Shown piece by piece: positions 45,257 through 54,008 of a DNA stretch of 64,000 nt (its first letter is position 1; every line of letters begins with the position of its first letter). The stretch spans positions 186,001 through 250,000 of the forward strand of contig WLXD01000006.1 in assembly GCA_012103255.1 (NCBI GenBank), read 5' to 3'. The position numbers and the translations under genes are program-made. This DNA comes from Acidobacteriota bacterium (GTDB lineage: Bacteria > Acidobacteriota > UBA890 > WLXD01). The notes beneath the pieces were generated by a model, which was given only the letters and a program-made list of their open reading frames with translations, had not been told where the DNA came from and did no database searches.

Positions 45257-46546
45257 ATGCGATTTCTCGACCTGATTGAAGACAAGAAACTCGGCCGCGA
45301 ACTCGACGCCGACCAGATCGAAGCTGCGATCAGTGGCTACGTCGCCGGCGATGTACCCGACTATCAGATGGCTGCCCTGCTCATGGCGATCCGCTGGCGC
45401 GGCCTTGGCGACGCCGAGACCCGCGCACTCACCGCGTCCATGGTCAAGAGTGGGACTCGGTATCAGTGGTCCGCCAGCGGACCCGCAGTGGACAAGCACA
45501 GCACCGGCGGCGTTGGCGACAAGATCAGTCTAATTCTGGCGCCTCTCGTGGCGGCCGCGGGCTGCACGGTGCCGATGATCTCTGGACGCGGACTCGGCCA
45601 CACCGGCGGTACTCTCGACAAACTCGAATCGATCCCTGGACTGCGCACAAATCTCGCCGAGGCCGAGTTGCGCGCGATCGTCGACGAACTGGGATTCGTG
45701 ATGGGCGCGCAAACCGACGATCTGGTCCCAGCAGACAGGCTGCTCTACGCGTTGCGTGACGCAACGGGCACCGTCGATGACAGCGGCCTGATCACGGCTT
45801 CGATCCTCAGCAAGAAGATCGCGGAAGGGGCCCAGGCACTCGTTCTCGACGTCAAGGTCGGGTCCGGGGCCTTCTTCGCAGAGGCGGACGAGGCCCGCGC
45901 CCTGGCCGGTCGCCTCCACGATGTGGCGCAGCTCTCGGGTCTACGCTGCACGGCGATGCTCACGGATATGTCGCAACCGCTAGGGCGCTGCGTGGGGAAT
46001 GCCCTCGAGGTTGAAGAGACGATGCGATGCCTGGCGGGCGAGGGGCCCGCGGAGCTGCGCCAGCTGACGGTCGCGCTGGGAGTGGAGATGCTCCGACTCG
46101 CCGGGATCGATGACGATGGCCAGCCGCGGCTCGAACGGTTGCTCGACTCCGGGGCGGCGCGCGAGCGGTTTCTCGCTCTGGTTCAAGCTCAAGGTGGCGA
46201 TGCGTCTGCGCTGGAGCGCGGTGAACTACCGCAGGCATCGCAGGTGCAGGTGGAGAGCTTCACGACCGGCGGCTATCTGGCGCGTGTCGACGCCCGCGCT
46301 CTTGGGTTGGCTGCGATCGCGCTGCGCGCTGGTCGCGATCGACGCGAAGACACCATCGATCCGAGTGCCGGAATCGAAGTCGAGGCCCGCGTGGGCGACG
46401 CCGTCTCCCCGGGCCACGAGTGGATCCGGCTGCACTACAACGATGGAGCCGACGTAGACCGGGCGCGCCGACTCGTGCATGCTGCCGTCACCATCACGGA
46501 CGATCCGCCAGAGGTACCCCCCTTGATCCAAGAGACGATCCGATGA
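45257..46546 (+). CDS. Pyrimidine-nucleoside (thymidine) phosphorylase
   Basis: This 429-residue enzyme has an N-terminal alpha domain, the phosphate-binding KHSTGGVGDK near residue 82, the SGRGLGHTGGTLDKLES core and a C-terminal beta domain. It phosphorolyses thymidine, uridine or deoxyuridine to the base and (deoxy)ribose-1-phosphate. It is first in the nucleoside salvage operon. The Shine-Dalgarno is weak. Uridine versus thymidine preference cannot be decided. The 263-base gap upstream shows no clear promoter. Confidence 0.95.
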   Translation: MRFLDLIEDKKLGRELDADQIEAAISGYVAGDVPDYQMAALLMAIRWRGLGDAETRALTASMVKSGTRYQWSASGPAVDKHSTGGVGDKISLILAPLVAAAGCTVPMISGRGLGHTGGTLDKLESIPGLRTNLAEAELRAIVDELGFVMGAQTDDLVPADRLLYALRDATGTVDDSGLITASILSKKIAEGAQALVLDVKVGSGAFFAEADEARALAGRLHDVAQLSGLRCTAMLTDMSQPLGRCVGNALEVEETMRCLAGEGPAELRQLTVALGVEMLRLAGIDDDGQPRLERLLDSGAARERFLALVQAQGGDASALERGELPQASQVQVESFTTGGYLARVDARALGLAAIALRAGRDRREDTIDPSAGIEVEARVGDAVSPGHEWIRLHYNDGADVDRARRLVHAAVTITDDPPEVPPLIQETIR

Positions 46547-47922
46547 CCGGGCTGCTCGGCCTGGTCGTTCTCTACGGCACCGCCTATCTACTGTCGCGCG
46601 ACCGCGCCAGCGTCAACGTACGCACAGTCGTCTGGGGATTCGCTCTTCAGTTGGTCTTCGCGGTCATCGTTATCAAGACCGCCCCGGGTCAGGCTTTGTT
46701 CTCGACTCTTGCCGACGGGGTAACCCGACTGCTCGAGTTCGCTGACGCCGGCTCGCAATTCGTCTTCGGACCGCTGGCGAGCGCGGACACCAACGGCTTC
46801 GTGCTCGCGTTCCAGGTGCTGCCGGTCGTGATCTTCATCGCGTCCTTCTTCTCAGTGCTCTATTTCATCGGCCTCATGCAGCGCGTGGTTATGGTCATGG
46901 CGCGCGGCATGCACAAGCTCATGAAGGTCTCCGGTTCCGAGTCGCTGGCGGCTGCCGCGAACGTCTTCATGGGCCAGACCGAAGCACCCATCATCATCGC
47001 GCCGTACGTGCCAACGATGACGCGGTCTGAGTTGATGGCGCTCATGACTGGTGGGTTCGCGACAGTGTCGGGCGCGGTGCTTGCCGCATACATCGGCGTC
47101 GGCGTGCGCCCCGAATACTTGCTGTCGGCGAGCGTCATGGCCGCACCAGCCTCGCTGGTCATGGCGAAGCTGCTGATTCCGGAAACCGAGCAGTCCAAGA
47201 CTGCCGGCGAGGTCTCGATCGACGTTGAGACTGATGACGTCAACGTGATCGACGCCGCGGCACGCGGAGCAGGTCAAGGCGTCACCCTGGCGCTCAACAT
47301 TGCGGGGATGCTGATCGCGTTTCTGGGCCTGATTACGCTGGCAAACGGCGTCCTGGGAATGGCAGGGCAGTCGTTCATCGACGCGGGCTCGCTCACGCAG
47401 CTGAGCCTCGGCTTGCTGGGCCTCGGTATCTTCTGGGCGCTCGTGTGGCGGCCGAGCCGAACATCGTTGATGCGCGGTGGCGCTTTGCTCGGAGTGCTTG
47501 TGATCGGCGGCTGGGTTCTCTTCGCCGTGCGCGGACCTGGCGCTTTGACGCTGAGCATCGAAGGCATCCTGGGGGGACTCCTCGCCCCGGTTGCATGGAC
47601 GATGGGAGTGCCGTGGTCTGAGGCCGCCGCCGTCGGCGAACTCTTCGGTACGAAGCTCGTCCTGACGGAGATCATCGGCTTCGTACGAATGGTCCAAATG
47701 GTCGATGCCGGGGTTCTGTCGCCGCGCTCCGAACTCATCGCGTCGTATGCACTCTGCGGCTTCGCCAACTTCGCCTCGATCGCTATTCAGATCGGCGGCA
47801 TCGGCGGATTGGCTCCGTCGCGAAAATCTGACCTGGCGCGCATCGGCCCCTGGGCCATGCTGGCCGGCACGATGGCCTCATATTCCACCGCCACTCTCGC
47901 CGGCCTACTCTCCGACCTCTAG
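46543..47922 (+). CDS. Concentrative nucleoside transporter (NupC/CNT family)
   Basis: This 459-residue protein has about 10-12 hydrophobic segments and family motifs GQTEAPIIIAPY (nucleoside binding), VYIGVGVRPEYLL-like PEYLLSASVMAAPASL and GGFATVSG, followed by the CNT C-terminal gate region with FGTKLVLTE and YALCGFANFAS. It imports nucleosides with sodium or protons. Its ATG overlaps the phosphorylase stop (ATGA). The transporter feeds the downstream phosphorylases and deaminase. Confidence 0.95.
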   Translation: MTGLLGLVVLYGTAYLLSRDRASVNVRTVVWGFALQLVFAVIVIKTAPGQALFSTLADGVTRLLEFADAGSQFVFGPLASADTNGFVLAFQVLPVVIFIASFFSVLYFIGLMQRVVMVMARGMHKLMKVSGSESLAAAANVFMGQTEAPIIIAPYVPTMTRSELMALMTGGFATVSGAVLAAYIGVGVRPEYLLSASVMAAPASLVMAKLLIPETEQSKTAGEVSIDVETDDVNVIDAAARGAGQGVTLALNIAGMLIAFLGLITLANGVLGMAGQSFIDAGSLTQLSLGLLGLGIFWALVWRPSRTSLMRGGALLGVLVIGGWVLFAVRGPGALTLSIEGILGGLLAPVAWTMGVPWSEAAAVGELFGTKLVLTEIIGFVRMVQMVDAGVLSPRSELIASYALCGFANFASIAIQIGGIGGLAPSRKSDLARIGPWAMLAGTMASYSTATLAGLLSDL

Positions 47923-47941
47923 ATCGAACAGGAGTTCGCGT

Positions 47942-48826
47942 GTGCTCAATCCCGGGAATAGCTCTGATCAAGCGTCGGCGTTGACCGACTACAGGTCCCG
48001 CATCCTCGGCGCGGCCGACGCTATCGAGCGGCGGATCGGGATCACGCCTAGCGTGGCTCTCGTGCTGGGAAGCGGGCTCGGTGCCGTAGCCGACAGTCTC
48101 GATGAGGCGACCCGCATCCCGTATGAGGAGATCCCCGGTTGGCCGTCTTCGACGGTCGAAGGCCACGCCGGCCAGCTCGTGGTAGGCCAAAGCGACGGCC
48201 AGGCTGTCGCCGTCATGCAAGGCCGTGTTCATCTCTACGAGGGTTACTCGCCCTGGGAGGTGACTCTTCCCGTCCGGGTTCTGGCAAAGCTCGGATGTCG
48301 TGCACTGATCCTCACCAATGCGGCCGGCGGCATCAATCCGGAGTTCGCTCCCGGTGACCTGATGATGCTCTCGGATCATCTCAACCTGCAGGGATCCAAT
48401 CCGTGCGCCGGACCGAACCTCGAAGAATTCGGGGAGCGCTTCTTCGACATGACGGCGCCGTACGACGCCCGCCTTCGTGAACTGGCCCACGAGGTCGCTT
48501 CGACGCAAGGTGTGGCTCTGCACGAGGGCATCTACGCGGCTCTACTTGGGCCGTCGTTCGAGACTGCGGCCGAGGTGCGCATGCTAGCCGGGCTCGGTGC
48601 GGATGCGGTGGGGATGTCGACCGCGCCGGAAACGATCGCGGCCCGTCACGCTGGCCTGCGCGTCGCGGCGATCTCATGCGTCACCAACCTGGCCGCGGGA
48701 CTTTCTCCGGACCCTCTTGATCACGAGGAAGTCATGGAGGTGGGCGCGCGTGTGCGTAGCACAATGACCGGGCTGCTCACCGGATTGGTGTCCGCTGTCG
48801 CTGCCGAGGTCGACGATGCGAGCTGA
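47942..48826 (+). CDS. punA: Purine nucleoside phosphorylase (PNP I)
   Basis: This 294-residue trimeric-type PNP has ALVLGSGLG (phosphate Ser), STVEGHAGQLVVG, MQGRVHLYEGYSP, LILTNAAGGINP, the GPSFETAAEVRM motif and a C-terminal Asn-containing CVTNLAAG (purine base). It phosphorolyses inosine and guanosine to base and ribose-1-phosphate. The GTG start has GGAG 7 bases upstream. It overlaps cdd by 11 bases. Confidence 0.95.
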   Translation: MLNPGNSSDQASALTDYRSRILGAADAIERRIGITPSVALVLGSGLGAVADSLDEATRIPYEEIPGWPSSTVEGHAGQLVVGQSDGQAVAVMQGRVHLYEGYSPWEVTLPVRVLAKLGCRALILTNAAGGINPEFAPGDLMMLSDHLNLQGSNPCAGPNLEEFGERFFDMTAPYDARLRELAHEVASTQGVALHEGIYAALLGPSFETAAEVRMLAGLGADAVGMSTAPETIAARHAGLRVAAISCVTNLAAGLSPDPLDHEEVMEVGARVRSTMTGLLTGLVSAVAAEVDDAS

Positions 48827-49304
48827 TCGGCCAGCGACGGCGCACCGACCAGATCTTGTCGAGCCTGCTGATCTCGAGCCCGAGCTCCGCAAGCTAGTCG
48901 AGGCCGCGATTCGTGCGCGCGCCAACGCTCACGCGCCTTACTCTGGATTCGCAGTGGGTGCGGCCGCGGTAGACGCTGACCTCCGGCTCCATCGTGGCTG
49001 CAACGTGGAGAACTCGTCATATGGCCTGACCGTCTGTGCCGAGCGGGTCGCGCTCTTTTCCGCGGTCGCGGACGGCGCCAGCGATATCCGCGCCATCGCA
49101 GTCGCTGGGCCAGGCCACCGTGGACGGCCAACACCGCCCTGCGGCGCCTGCCGCCAGGTCATTTGGGATCTCGCCGGAGACGTGCAGGTTCTTTTGGCGA
49201 CGCTCGACGGGCAAGTTGAAGTATGGCAGGCCGCGGACCTCCTTCCGGCGGCCTTCGGGCCCGACGACCTGCAGGACATTCTCGAGACCAAGGACGAACG
49301 ATGA
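48816..49304 (+). CDS. cdd: Cytidine deaminase
   Basis: This 162-residue enzyme has the zinc site CAERVAL (Cys74, Glu76) and PPCGACRQV (Cys109, Cys112). It deaminates cytidine and deoxycytidine to uridine forms, which the first gene product then cleaves. It overlaps punA by 11 bases and the following lipoprotein gene by an ATGA overlap, so the operon is tightly coupled. Confidence 0.95.
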   Translation: MRADRPATAHRPDLVEPADLEPELRKLVEAAIRARANAHAPYSGFAVGAAAVDADLRLHRGCNVENSSYGLTVCAERVALFSAVADGASDIRAIAVAGPGHRGRPTPPCGACRQVIWDLAGDVQVLLATLDGQVEVWQAADLLPAAFGPDDLQDILETKDER

Positions 49305-50737
49305 GACGACACTTCGCTGTCCGATGCCTGGGCGCCGTGCTCATAGGGCTGCTCGCGGGCTGCGGCGCCGGATCGCCGCAGACCGAGTCGGCTGATCGTG
49401 AAACCAACGCGGACCTGCTCATCCTCGGCGGCACCGTCGTCACAATGGACGCGACGAGGACGATCTGGGAGAACGGTGGCATAGCCGTGGTCGATGGCGT
49501 CATCGCCGCCGTGGGCTCGCGTGCGGATATCGAAGCGGAGTGGTCCGCCGCGGAAACGGTGGAGGCGGGAGCTGCCGATCTGGTCATCCCCGGTCTGATC
49601 AACGGCCACGGGCACGCCGCGATGACACTGATGCGAGGCGTGGCCGATGACCTCGCGTTAATGGACTGGCTGCAGAGCTACATCTTCCCGGCGGAGGCAG
49701 CGGTGGTGGATCCGGCTTTCGTCACGGCCGGGACCCGCCTTGCCGCGCTCGAGATGATCCGCACCGGCACAACGACCTTCGTCGACATGTACTACTTCGC
49801 GCAGCAGGTTGCCGAAGTCGTCGACACAAGCGGCCTCCGGGCGATTATCGGTGAGAGCCTCATCGAGTTTCCGGTACCGGGCTCTCCGACGCCGGCAGAC
49901 AGTCTCGAGTACAGCCGGAACTTCATGGAGACCTGGAGCGGTCACGAGCGCGTCACCCCGTCGATCGCGCCGCACGCGCCCTACACCGTTACCCCGGAGA
50001 ATCTCCTGGCAGCGCTGGCTCTCACACGCGAGTTCGATGTGCCGGTGCTCATCCACCTGGCGGAGACCAGCGATGAGGTCGCCCAGATTCAGGATGAGTA
50101 TGGCCTGACGCCGACAGCACATCTCGAGAACATAGGGTTTCTTGGACCGAACGTGATCGGCGCGCATGCAGTCTGGCTGACTGATGAGGATATCGAGATC
50201 CTCGCCCGCCACGACGTCGGCGTAGTCCACAATCCCGAGAGCAACCTGAAGCTCGCGTCGGGCGTCATGCGCGTGGAAGACCTGTTCTCCGCCGGCGTGG
50301 CCACGGGGCTTGGAACCGATGGGCCAGCGAGCAACAACGACCTCGACATGTTCGGGGCGTTGCTCACCGCGCCCCTCCAGCAGAAGAACTTCAACGTCGA
50401 TCCCACGGCAACCCCGGCTACCCGCGTGTTCGCAATGGCCACGATCGAGGGCGCACGTGCCATCGGGATGGAGGATCGGATCGGATCGCTCGAACCGGGC
50501 AAACGGGCGGATGTGGTGATCGTGGATGGCGACGCGCCGAACCTCGTGCCGCGCTACGACCCCTATTCTCACCTGGCCTATGCGGCGCGTGGCGACAACG
50601 TCCGAGCCACGATCGTCGAAGGCGCCGTCCTGTTTCTCGACGGCGACTTCCTCACGCTCGACGTCGAAGCGACGCTCGCTGCCGCTCGGGAGCAGGCAAA
50701 CCGGGTCCGCGAAGCCGTCGGCCTGCCGCAACGCTAG
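49301..50737 (+). CDS. Lipoprotein amidohydrolase, TRZ/ATZ / MTA-SAH (adenosine) deaminase-like
   Basis: This protein of about 478 residues has a lipoprotein signal (LIGLLAGC, Cys21 lipidated). The amidohydrolase barrel has NGHGHAAMTLMRG (His103, His105), IHLAETSDEV (His), IGAHAVWL (His) and TDGPASNND (Asp), the Zn ligands and substrate motifs of MtaD/SsnA-like deaminases. The export signal is unusual because such enzymes are normally cytoplasmic. Located last in the nucleoside operon, it probably deaminates adenosine, MTA or a related nucleoside or base at the outer surface of the inner membrane or outer membrane, before CNT import. The substrate is inferred. Confidence 0.82.
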   Translation: MRRHFAVRCLGAVLIGLLAGCGAGSPQTESADRETNADLLILGGTVVTMDATRTIWENGGIAVVDGVIAAVGSRADIEAEWSAAETVEAGAADLVIPGLINGHGHAAMTLMRGVADDLALMDWLQSYIFPAEAAVVDPAFVTAGTRLAALEMIRTGTTTFVDMYYFAQQVAEVVDTSGLRAIIGESLIEFPVPGSPTPADSLEYSRNFMETWSGHERVTPSIAPHAPYTVTPENLLAALALTREFDVPVLIHLAETSDEVAQIQDEYGLTPTAHLENIGFLGPNVIGAHAVWLTDEDIEILARHDVGVVHNPESNLKLASGVMRVEDLFSAGVATGLGTDGPASNNDLDMFGALLTAPLQQKNFNVDPTATPATRVFAMATIEGARAIGMEDRIGSLEPGKRADVVIVDGDAPNLVPRYDPYSHLAYAARGDNVRATIVEGAVLFLDGDFLTLDVEATLAAAREQANRVREAVGLPQR

Positions 50738-50866
50738 GAGACGCTACGGACTCCCGGCCGGGTGACCGCTCCTGGAACGAACGCCCGGAATCTGGGACGA
50801 AATCGCCCGGAATACTAAGAGCCGATAAAAAACGCCCTGCGAACGCATCTCACGGGCCCGATTCCC

Positions 50867-50894
50867 TTGACTGAAACGCAGTTTGCAATAGCAT
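50867..50894 (+). promoter_or_regulatory. Candidate promoter of the Oar-like receptor gene
   Basis: TTGACT (50867-50872) and TAGCAT (50889-50894) are separated by 16 bases. A start near 50901 would give a leader of about 180 bases before the TTG start. Confidence 0.45.
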
Positions 50895-50964
50895 TGGCGG
50901 CGTCGGGGGGAGGCACCTTGTCCGACCACCGACTCTTTCATGTCCCCAGGACGATGAGTGAGGC

Positions 50965-50983
50965 GTGTTGTGGTGCACAACAC
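50965..50983. repeat. Inverted repeat in the receptor leader
   Basis: GTGTTGT (50965-50971) and ACAACAC (50977-50983) form a perfect 7-base inverted repeat around GGTGC. It could be an operator downstream of the promoter or an RNA hairpin. Confidence 0.35.
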
Positions 50984-51080
50984 TTCAAGTCGGGGTCGAA
51001 GCGTAGTGGTTGCTTCGGCGTCGGGGGGTTACTGGCGGGATGGCCACAAGGGCCGTCTCCAATCACGTTGGGAGGCTGAG

Positions 51081-53915
51081 TTGAAGCCGACTCGTTCGGT
51101 CCTGCTCGCCGCTCTGCTTGCCATGGTCATCATGACTTTCGCGCCCGTCGCGGAAGCTCAGACCCAGGCGACTGGCGGTACGGTGCAGGGTCAAGTTACC
51201 GACCCCGACGGCAACACCCTTCCGGGTGTCACCGTCACGGTCACCAGCAATGAAACCGGTCGCGTTCGTACGACAGTGTCGTCTGCGACGGGTACCTACC
51301 GAGTACCGCTGCTGTCGCCCGGCATGTACACGGTCCGCGTCGATCTCACCGGCTTCCAGCCGATGGAACGTAACGATGTCCGTGTGACGATCGGTTCCGC
51401 ACTCGACGTCAACATGCAGATGGGTCTCGCATCGGTCCAGGAAGTCCTGATCGTGACCGGCGAGGCGCCGCTCATCGAAACGTCGAAGACGCAGGTGTCG
51501 ACGACCATCGACGAGACGGCCATCGACTCTCTGCCCATCCTTGGCCGCAACTTCACCGACTTCGCGCTGCTCACCCCCGGTGCGCAGATCGAGCAGGTTC
51601 GCAACACGGTTGCCCTGTCCGGTCAGCGTGGCGTCAACACGTCGGTCAACATCGATGGCGCGTCCGATAACTCCGCGTTCTTCGGCTACCAGCGTGGCGG
51701 CACGGACTCTCCCTTCACTGTCTCCCAGGAGTCGGTCAAGGAGTTCCAGGTCATCACTTCGGGCATCATGCCTGAGTTCGGTCGCTCCGGCGGTGGTCTG
51801 CTGAACGTGGTCACCAAGTCGGGCACGAACCAGTGGCGCGGTGGCGCGCACTTCTTCACTCGCAACGAGAGCCTCGTCGCCGACGACCCGTTCGGGAACG
51901 CGCAGTCCAACTTCGACGCGAAGCAGTTCGGTGGCAACATCGGCGGACCGATCGTGAAGAATGAGCACTTCATCTTCGCTTCGGTCGACGCGCAGAAGTT
52001 CACGACTCCGTACTTCGTCCGCTACACCGTGACGCCGGCCGAACAGGCTGCACTCGATGCCTACATCGGAGCCAACCGCCCCGACTGGGACATCAGCCAG
52101 AGTCAGTTCGACCGCACCAACGACGTGATCGTGCCGTTCGTGAAAGCCGACTTCGGCATCACGGACAACACGCAGCTGTCGATCCGTGGCAACTACTCAG
52201 CGCACGAGACCGTCGGCGGTGGTACCGACACGAACCTGCAGGGCAACACGTTCAGCACGCAGTCGAGCCTCGGTGACCAGGAAGAGAAGACCGTGTCGAT
52301 CATCGGTCAACTCACCTCGGTTCTCGGCGACCGCGCGTTCAACGAACTGCGTGTCCAGTACGGCACGGACAACCTCGATCGTCTGTCGAACGACGTTATG
52401 GGCCCGGACACCGACGTTCGTAACCCGTCGATTCAGATGGGTCGCCGGTTCTTCATGCCGATCTTCGTCAACGAGAAGAAGTTCCAGGTTCAGAACAACT
52501 TCTCGTACTTGTTCGATGACCACGACATCAAGGTCGGCATCGACTTCGAGACGGATCAGACGGGTGAGTTCTTCGCCGGCTTCGCCGCGGGCGAGTATCG
52601 CTTCTCGGGTCTGGACAACTTCTTCAACAAGGACACGGACTTCCTGTTGCAGAGCTTCGGCGTTGCGACGCCGAACTTCGAGAACAACTTCGATGCGCGG
52701 CAGTCGGTTCTGGCGTTCTATGCGCAGGATTCCTGGCGTGTCAACGACAAGTTGACTCTGAACTACGGCCTGCGTTGGGAAGGCACGTTCAACCCGGATC
52801 CGACCGGCAACCCGGATCGGCCGCAGACGCAGCAGATTCCGAACGACCTGTCGGGTTGGCAGCCGCGCGCAGGCTTTGCCTACGCGGCCAGCGACAAGAC
52901 GGTCCTCCGTGCATCGGGCGGACTGTTCACGTCGCGGACTCCCACGCTTCTATTCTTCAACCCGTTCACCTCCGTCGGCCTTCCCGGCGTTGGCATCTTC
53001 TTCATCCCGAGCTTCGGCCCGAACGGGGCGGTGGACGGGTTGTGGCCGAACATCCTCCCGGCATTGCCGTCCGGAATCACGGCCGAGCAGGAGATCTACT
53101 GGTTCGACCCGAGCTTCCAGAGCGCACGCACGCTGCGCATCAACGGTGGTCTCGAGCATGAGATCGCACGCGACATCTCCGTTGGGGCCGAGTACGTCTA
53201 CGCGCGTGGGTCTAACCTGCAGACACTGCACGACACCAACCTGATTGCCGGCGGACGTGATGCGACCGGTCGCTTCATGTACAACGGCCGCTTCACGAAC
53301 GGCGAGCAGTGGAGGATCTCTCGATCCAACGGCAAGTCGCAGTATCACGCTGCGATCTTCTCGCTCAAGAAGCGCTTCGCCAACGGTTGGGGCGGCATGG
53401 CCCACTACACGTTCGCTGACGACAAGGACAACGACAGCAACGAGCGTTCGGCGGGCGGTGAGCAGGCCACCAACATCTACGACCTGAACGAAGACTGGGG
53501 CTACTCCGATCGGAGCATCAAGCACCGTGTCGTCGTGACGGGCTACGGTGACTTGCCGGCGAACCTCAAGCTCGCTGGTACGTTCACGTGGAACACGGGT
53601 ACCCCGTATAGCGCGAACCTGCCGTTCGACGCCAACGGGGACGGTGAGACCAACGACCGCGCCGTGATCAACGGCACGGTGGCCTCGCGCAACACGTTCC
53701 GCCAGCCGGACTTCAAGAACGTGGATCTCCGCGTGAGCTGGGAAGCCCGTACGGGCGCTGGAAACTTCCAGATCCTTCTGGACGTCTTCAACGTCTTCAA
53801 CTGGCAAAACCTGTTCACCAACGAGACGAACTTCACGGATGCCGACTTCGGCAGCCTGAACACGTTCATCGGGAACACGCGTCAGTTGCAGCTAGGCTTC
53901 AAGTACATCTACTAG
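51081..53915 (+). CDS. Oar-like TonB-dependent receptor with N-terminal carboxypeptidase-regulatory-like domain
   Basis: This protein of about 944 residues has a signal peptide (VLLAALLAMVIMTFAPVAEA) and a CarboxypepD_reg domain (about 32-115: VQGQVTDPDGNTLPGV). A plug-like region follows (LPILGRNFTDFALLTPG, SGGGLLNVVTKSGTN), then a long beta-barrel ending in LQLGFKYIY. There is no classical TonB box that I can locate with confidence. This family is abundant in Acidobacteriota. The TTG start is chosen because GGAGG lies 5 bases upstream and it begins the signal peptide. The substrate is unknown. A terminator follows. Confidence 0.9.
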   Translation: MKPTRSVLLAALLAMVIMTFAPVAEAQTQATGGTVQGQVTDPDGNTLPGVTVTVTSNETGRVRTTVSSATGTYRVPLLSPGMYTVRVDLTGFQPMERNDVRVTIGSALDVNMQMGLASVQEVLIVTGEAPLIETSKTQVSTTIDETAIDSLPILGRNFTDFALLTPGAQIEQVRNTVALSGQRGVNTSVNIDGASDNSAFFGYQRGGTDSPFTVSQESVKEFQVITSGIMPEFGRSGGGLLNVVTKSGTNQWRGGAHFFTRNESLVADDPFGNAQSNFDAKQFGGNIGGPIVKNEHFIFASVDAQKFTTPYFVRYTVTPAEQAALDAYIGANRPDWDISQSQFDRTNDVIVPFVKADFGITDNTQLSIRGNYSAHETVGGGTDTNLQGNTFSTQSSLGDQEEKTVSIIGQLTSVLGDRAFNELRVQYGTDNLDRLSNDVMGPDTDVRNPSIQMGRRFFMPIFVNEKKFQVQNNFSYLFDDHDIKVGIDFETDQTGEFFAGFAAGEYRFSGLDNFFNKDTDFLLQSFGVATPNFENNFDARQSVLAFYAQDSWRVNDKLTLNYGLRWEGTFNPDPTGNPDRPQTQQIPNDLSGWQPRAGFAYAASDKTVLRASGGLFTSRTPTLLFFNPFTSVGLPGVGIFFIPSFGPNGAVDGLWPNILPALPSGITAEQEIYWFDPSFQSARTLRINGGLEHEIARDISVGAEYVYARGSNLQTLHDTNLIAGGRDATGRFMYNGRFTNGEQWRISRSNGKSQYHAAIFSLKKRFANGWGGMAHYTFADDKDNDSNERSAGGEQATNIYDLNEDWGYSDRSIKHRVVVTGYGDLPANLKLAGTFTWNTGTPYSANLPFDANGDGETNDRAVINGTVASRNTFRQPDFKNVDLRVSWEARTGAGNFQILLDVFNVFNWQNLFTNETNFTDADFGSLNTFIGNTRQLQLGFKYIY

Positions 53916-53933
53916 AACCTGGCGACAGAAGTC

Positions 53934-53974
53934 CGGGGCCCCTCCCTTCGGGGTGGGGCCCCGTTTCTTTTCTG
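53934..53974 (+). terminator. Intrinsic terminator after the Oar-like receptor
   Basis: CGGGGCCCCTCCC (from 53934) and GGGGTGGGGCCCCG (to 53963) form a GC-rich stem with a TTC-type loop, followed by TTTCTTTTCT. Confidence 0.88.
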
Positions 53975-54008
53975 CTCTTGGAGCGGCCGCCCCGCCGCGA
54001 TCTGAAAC

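Larger units (their letters stand above)
50738..51080 (+). other. 343-base intergenic leader of the Oar-like receptor
   Basis: This gap contains no gene I can support. It holds a candidate promoter (50867-50894), then a leader of about 180 bases, including an inverted repeat (50965-50983), and the GGAGG Shine-Dalgarno immediately before the TTG start of the receptor. The remainder is GC-rich with a short AT-rich stretch near 50826-50832. Confidence 0.5.
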
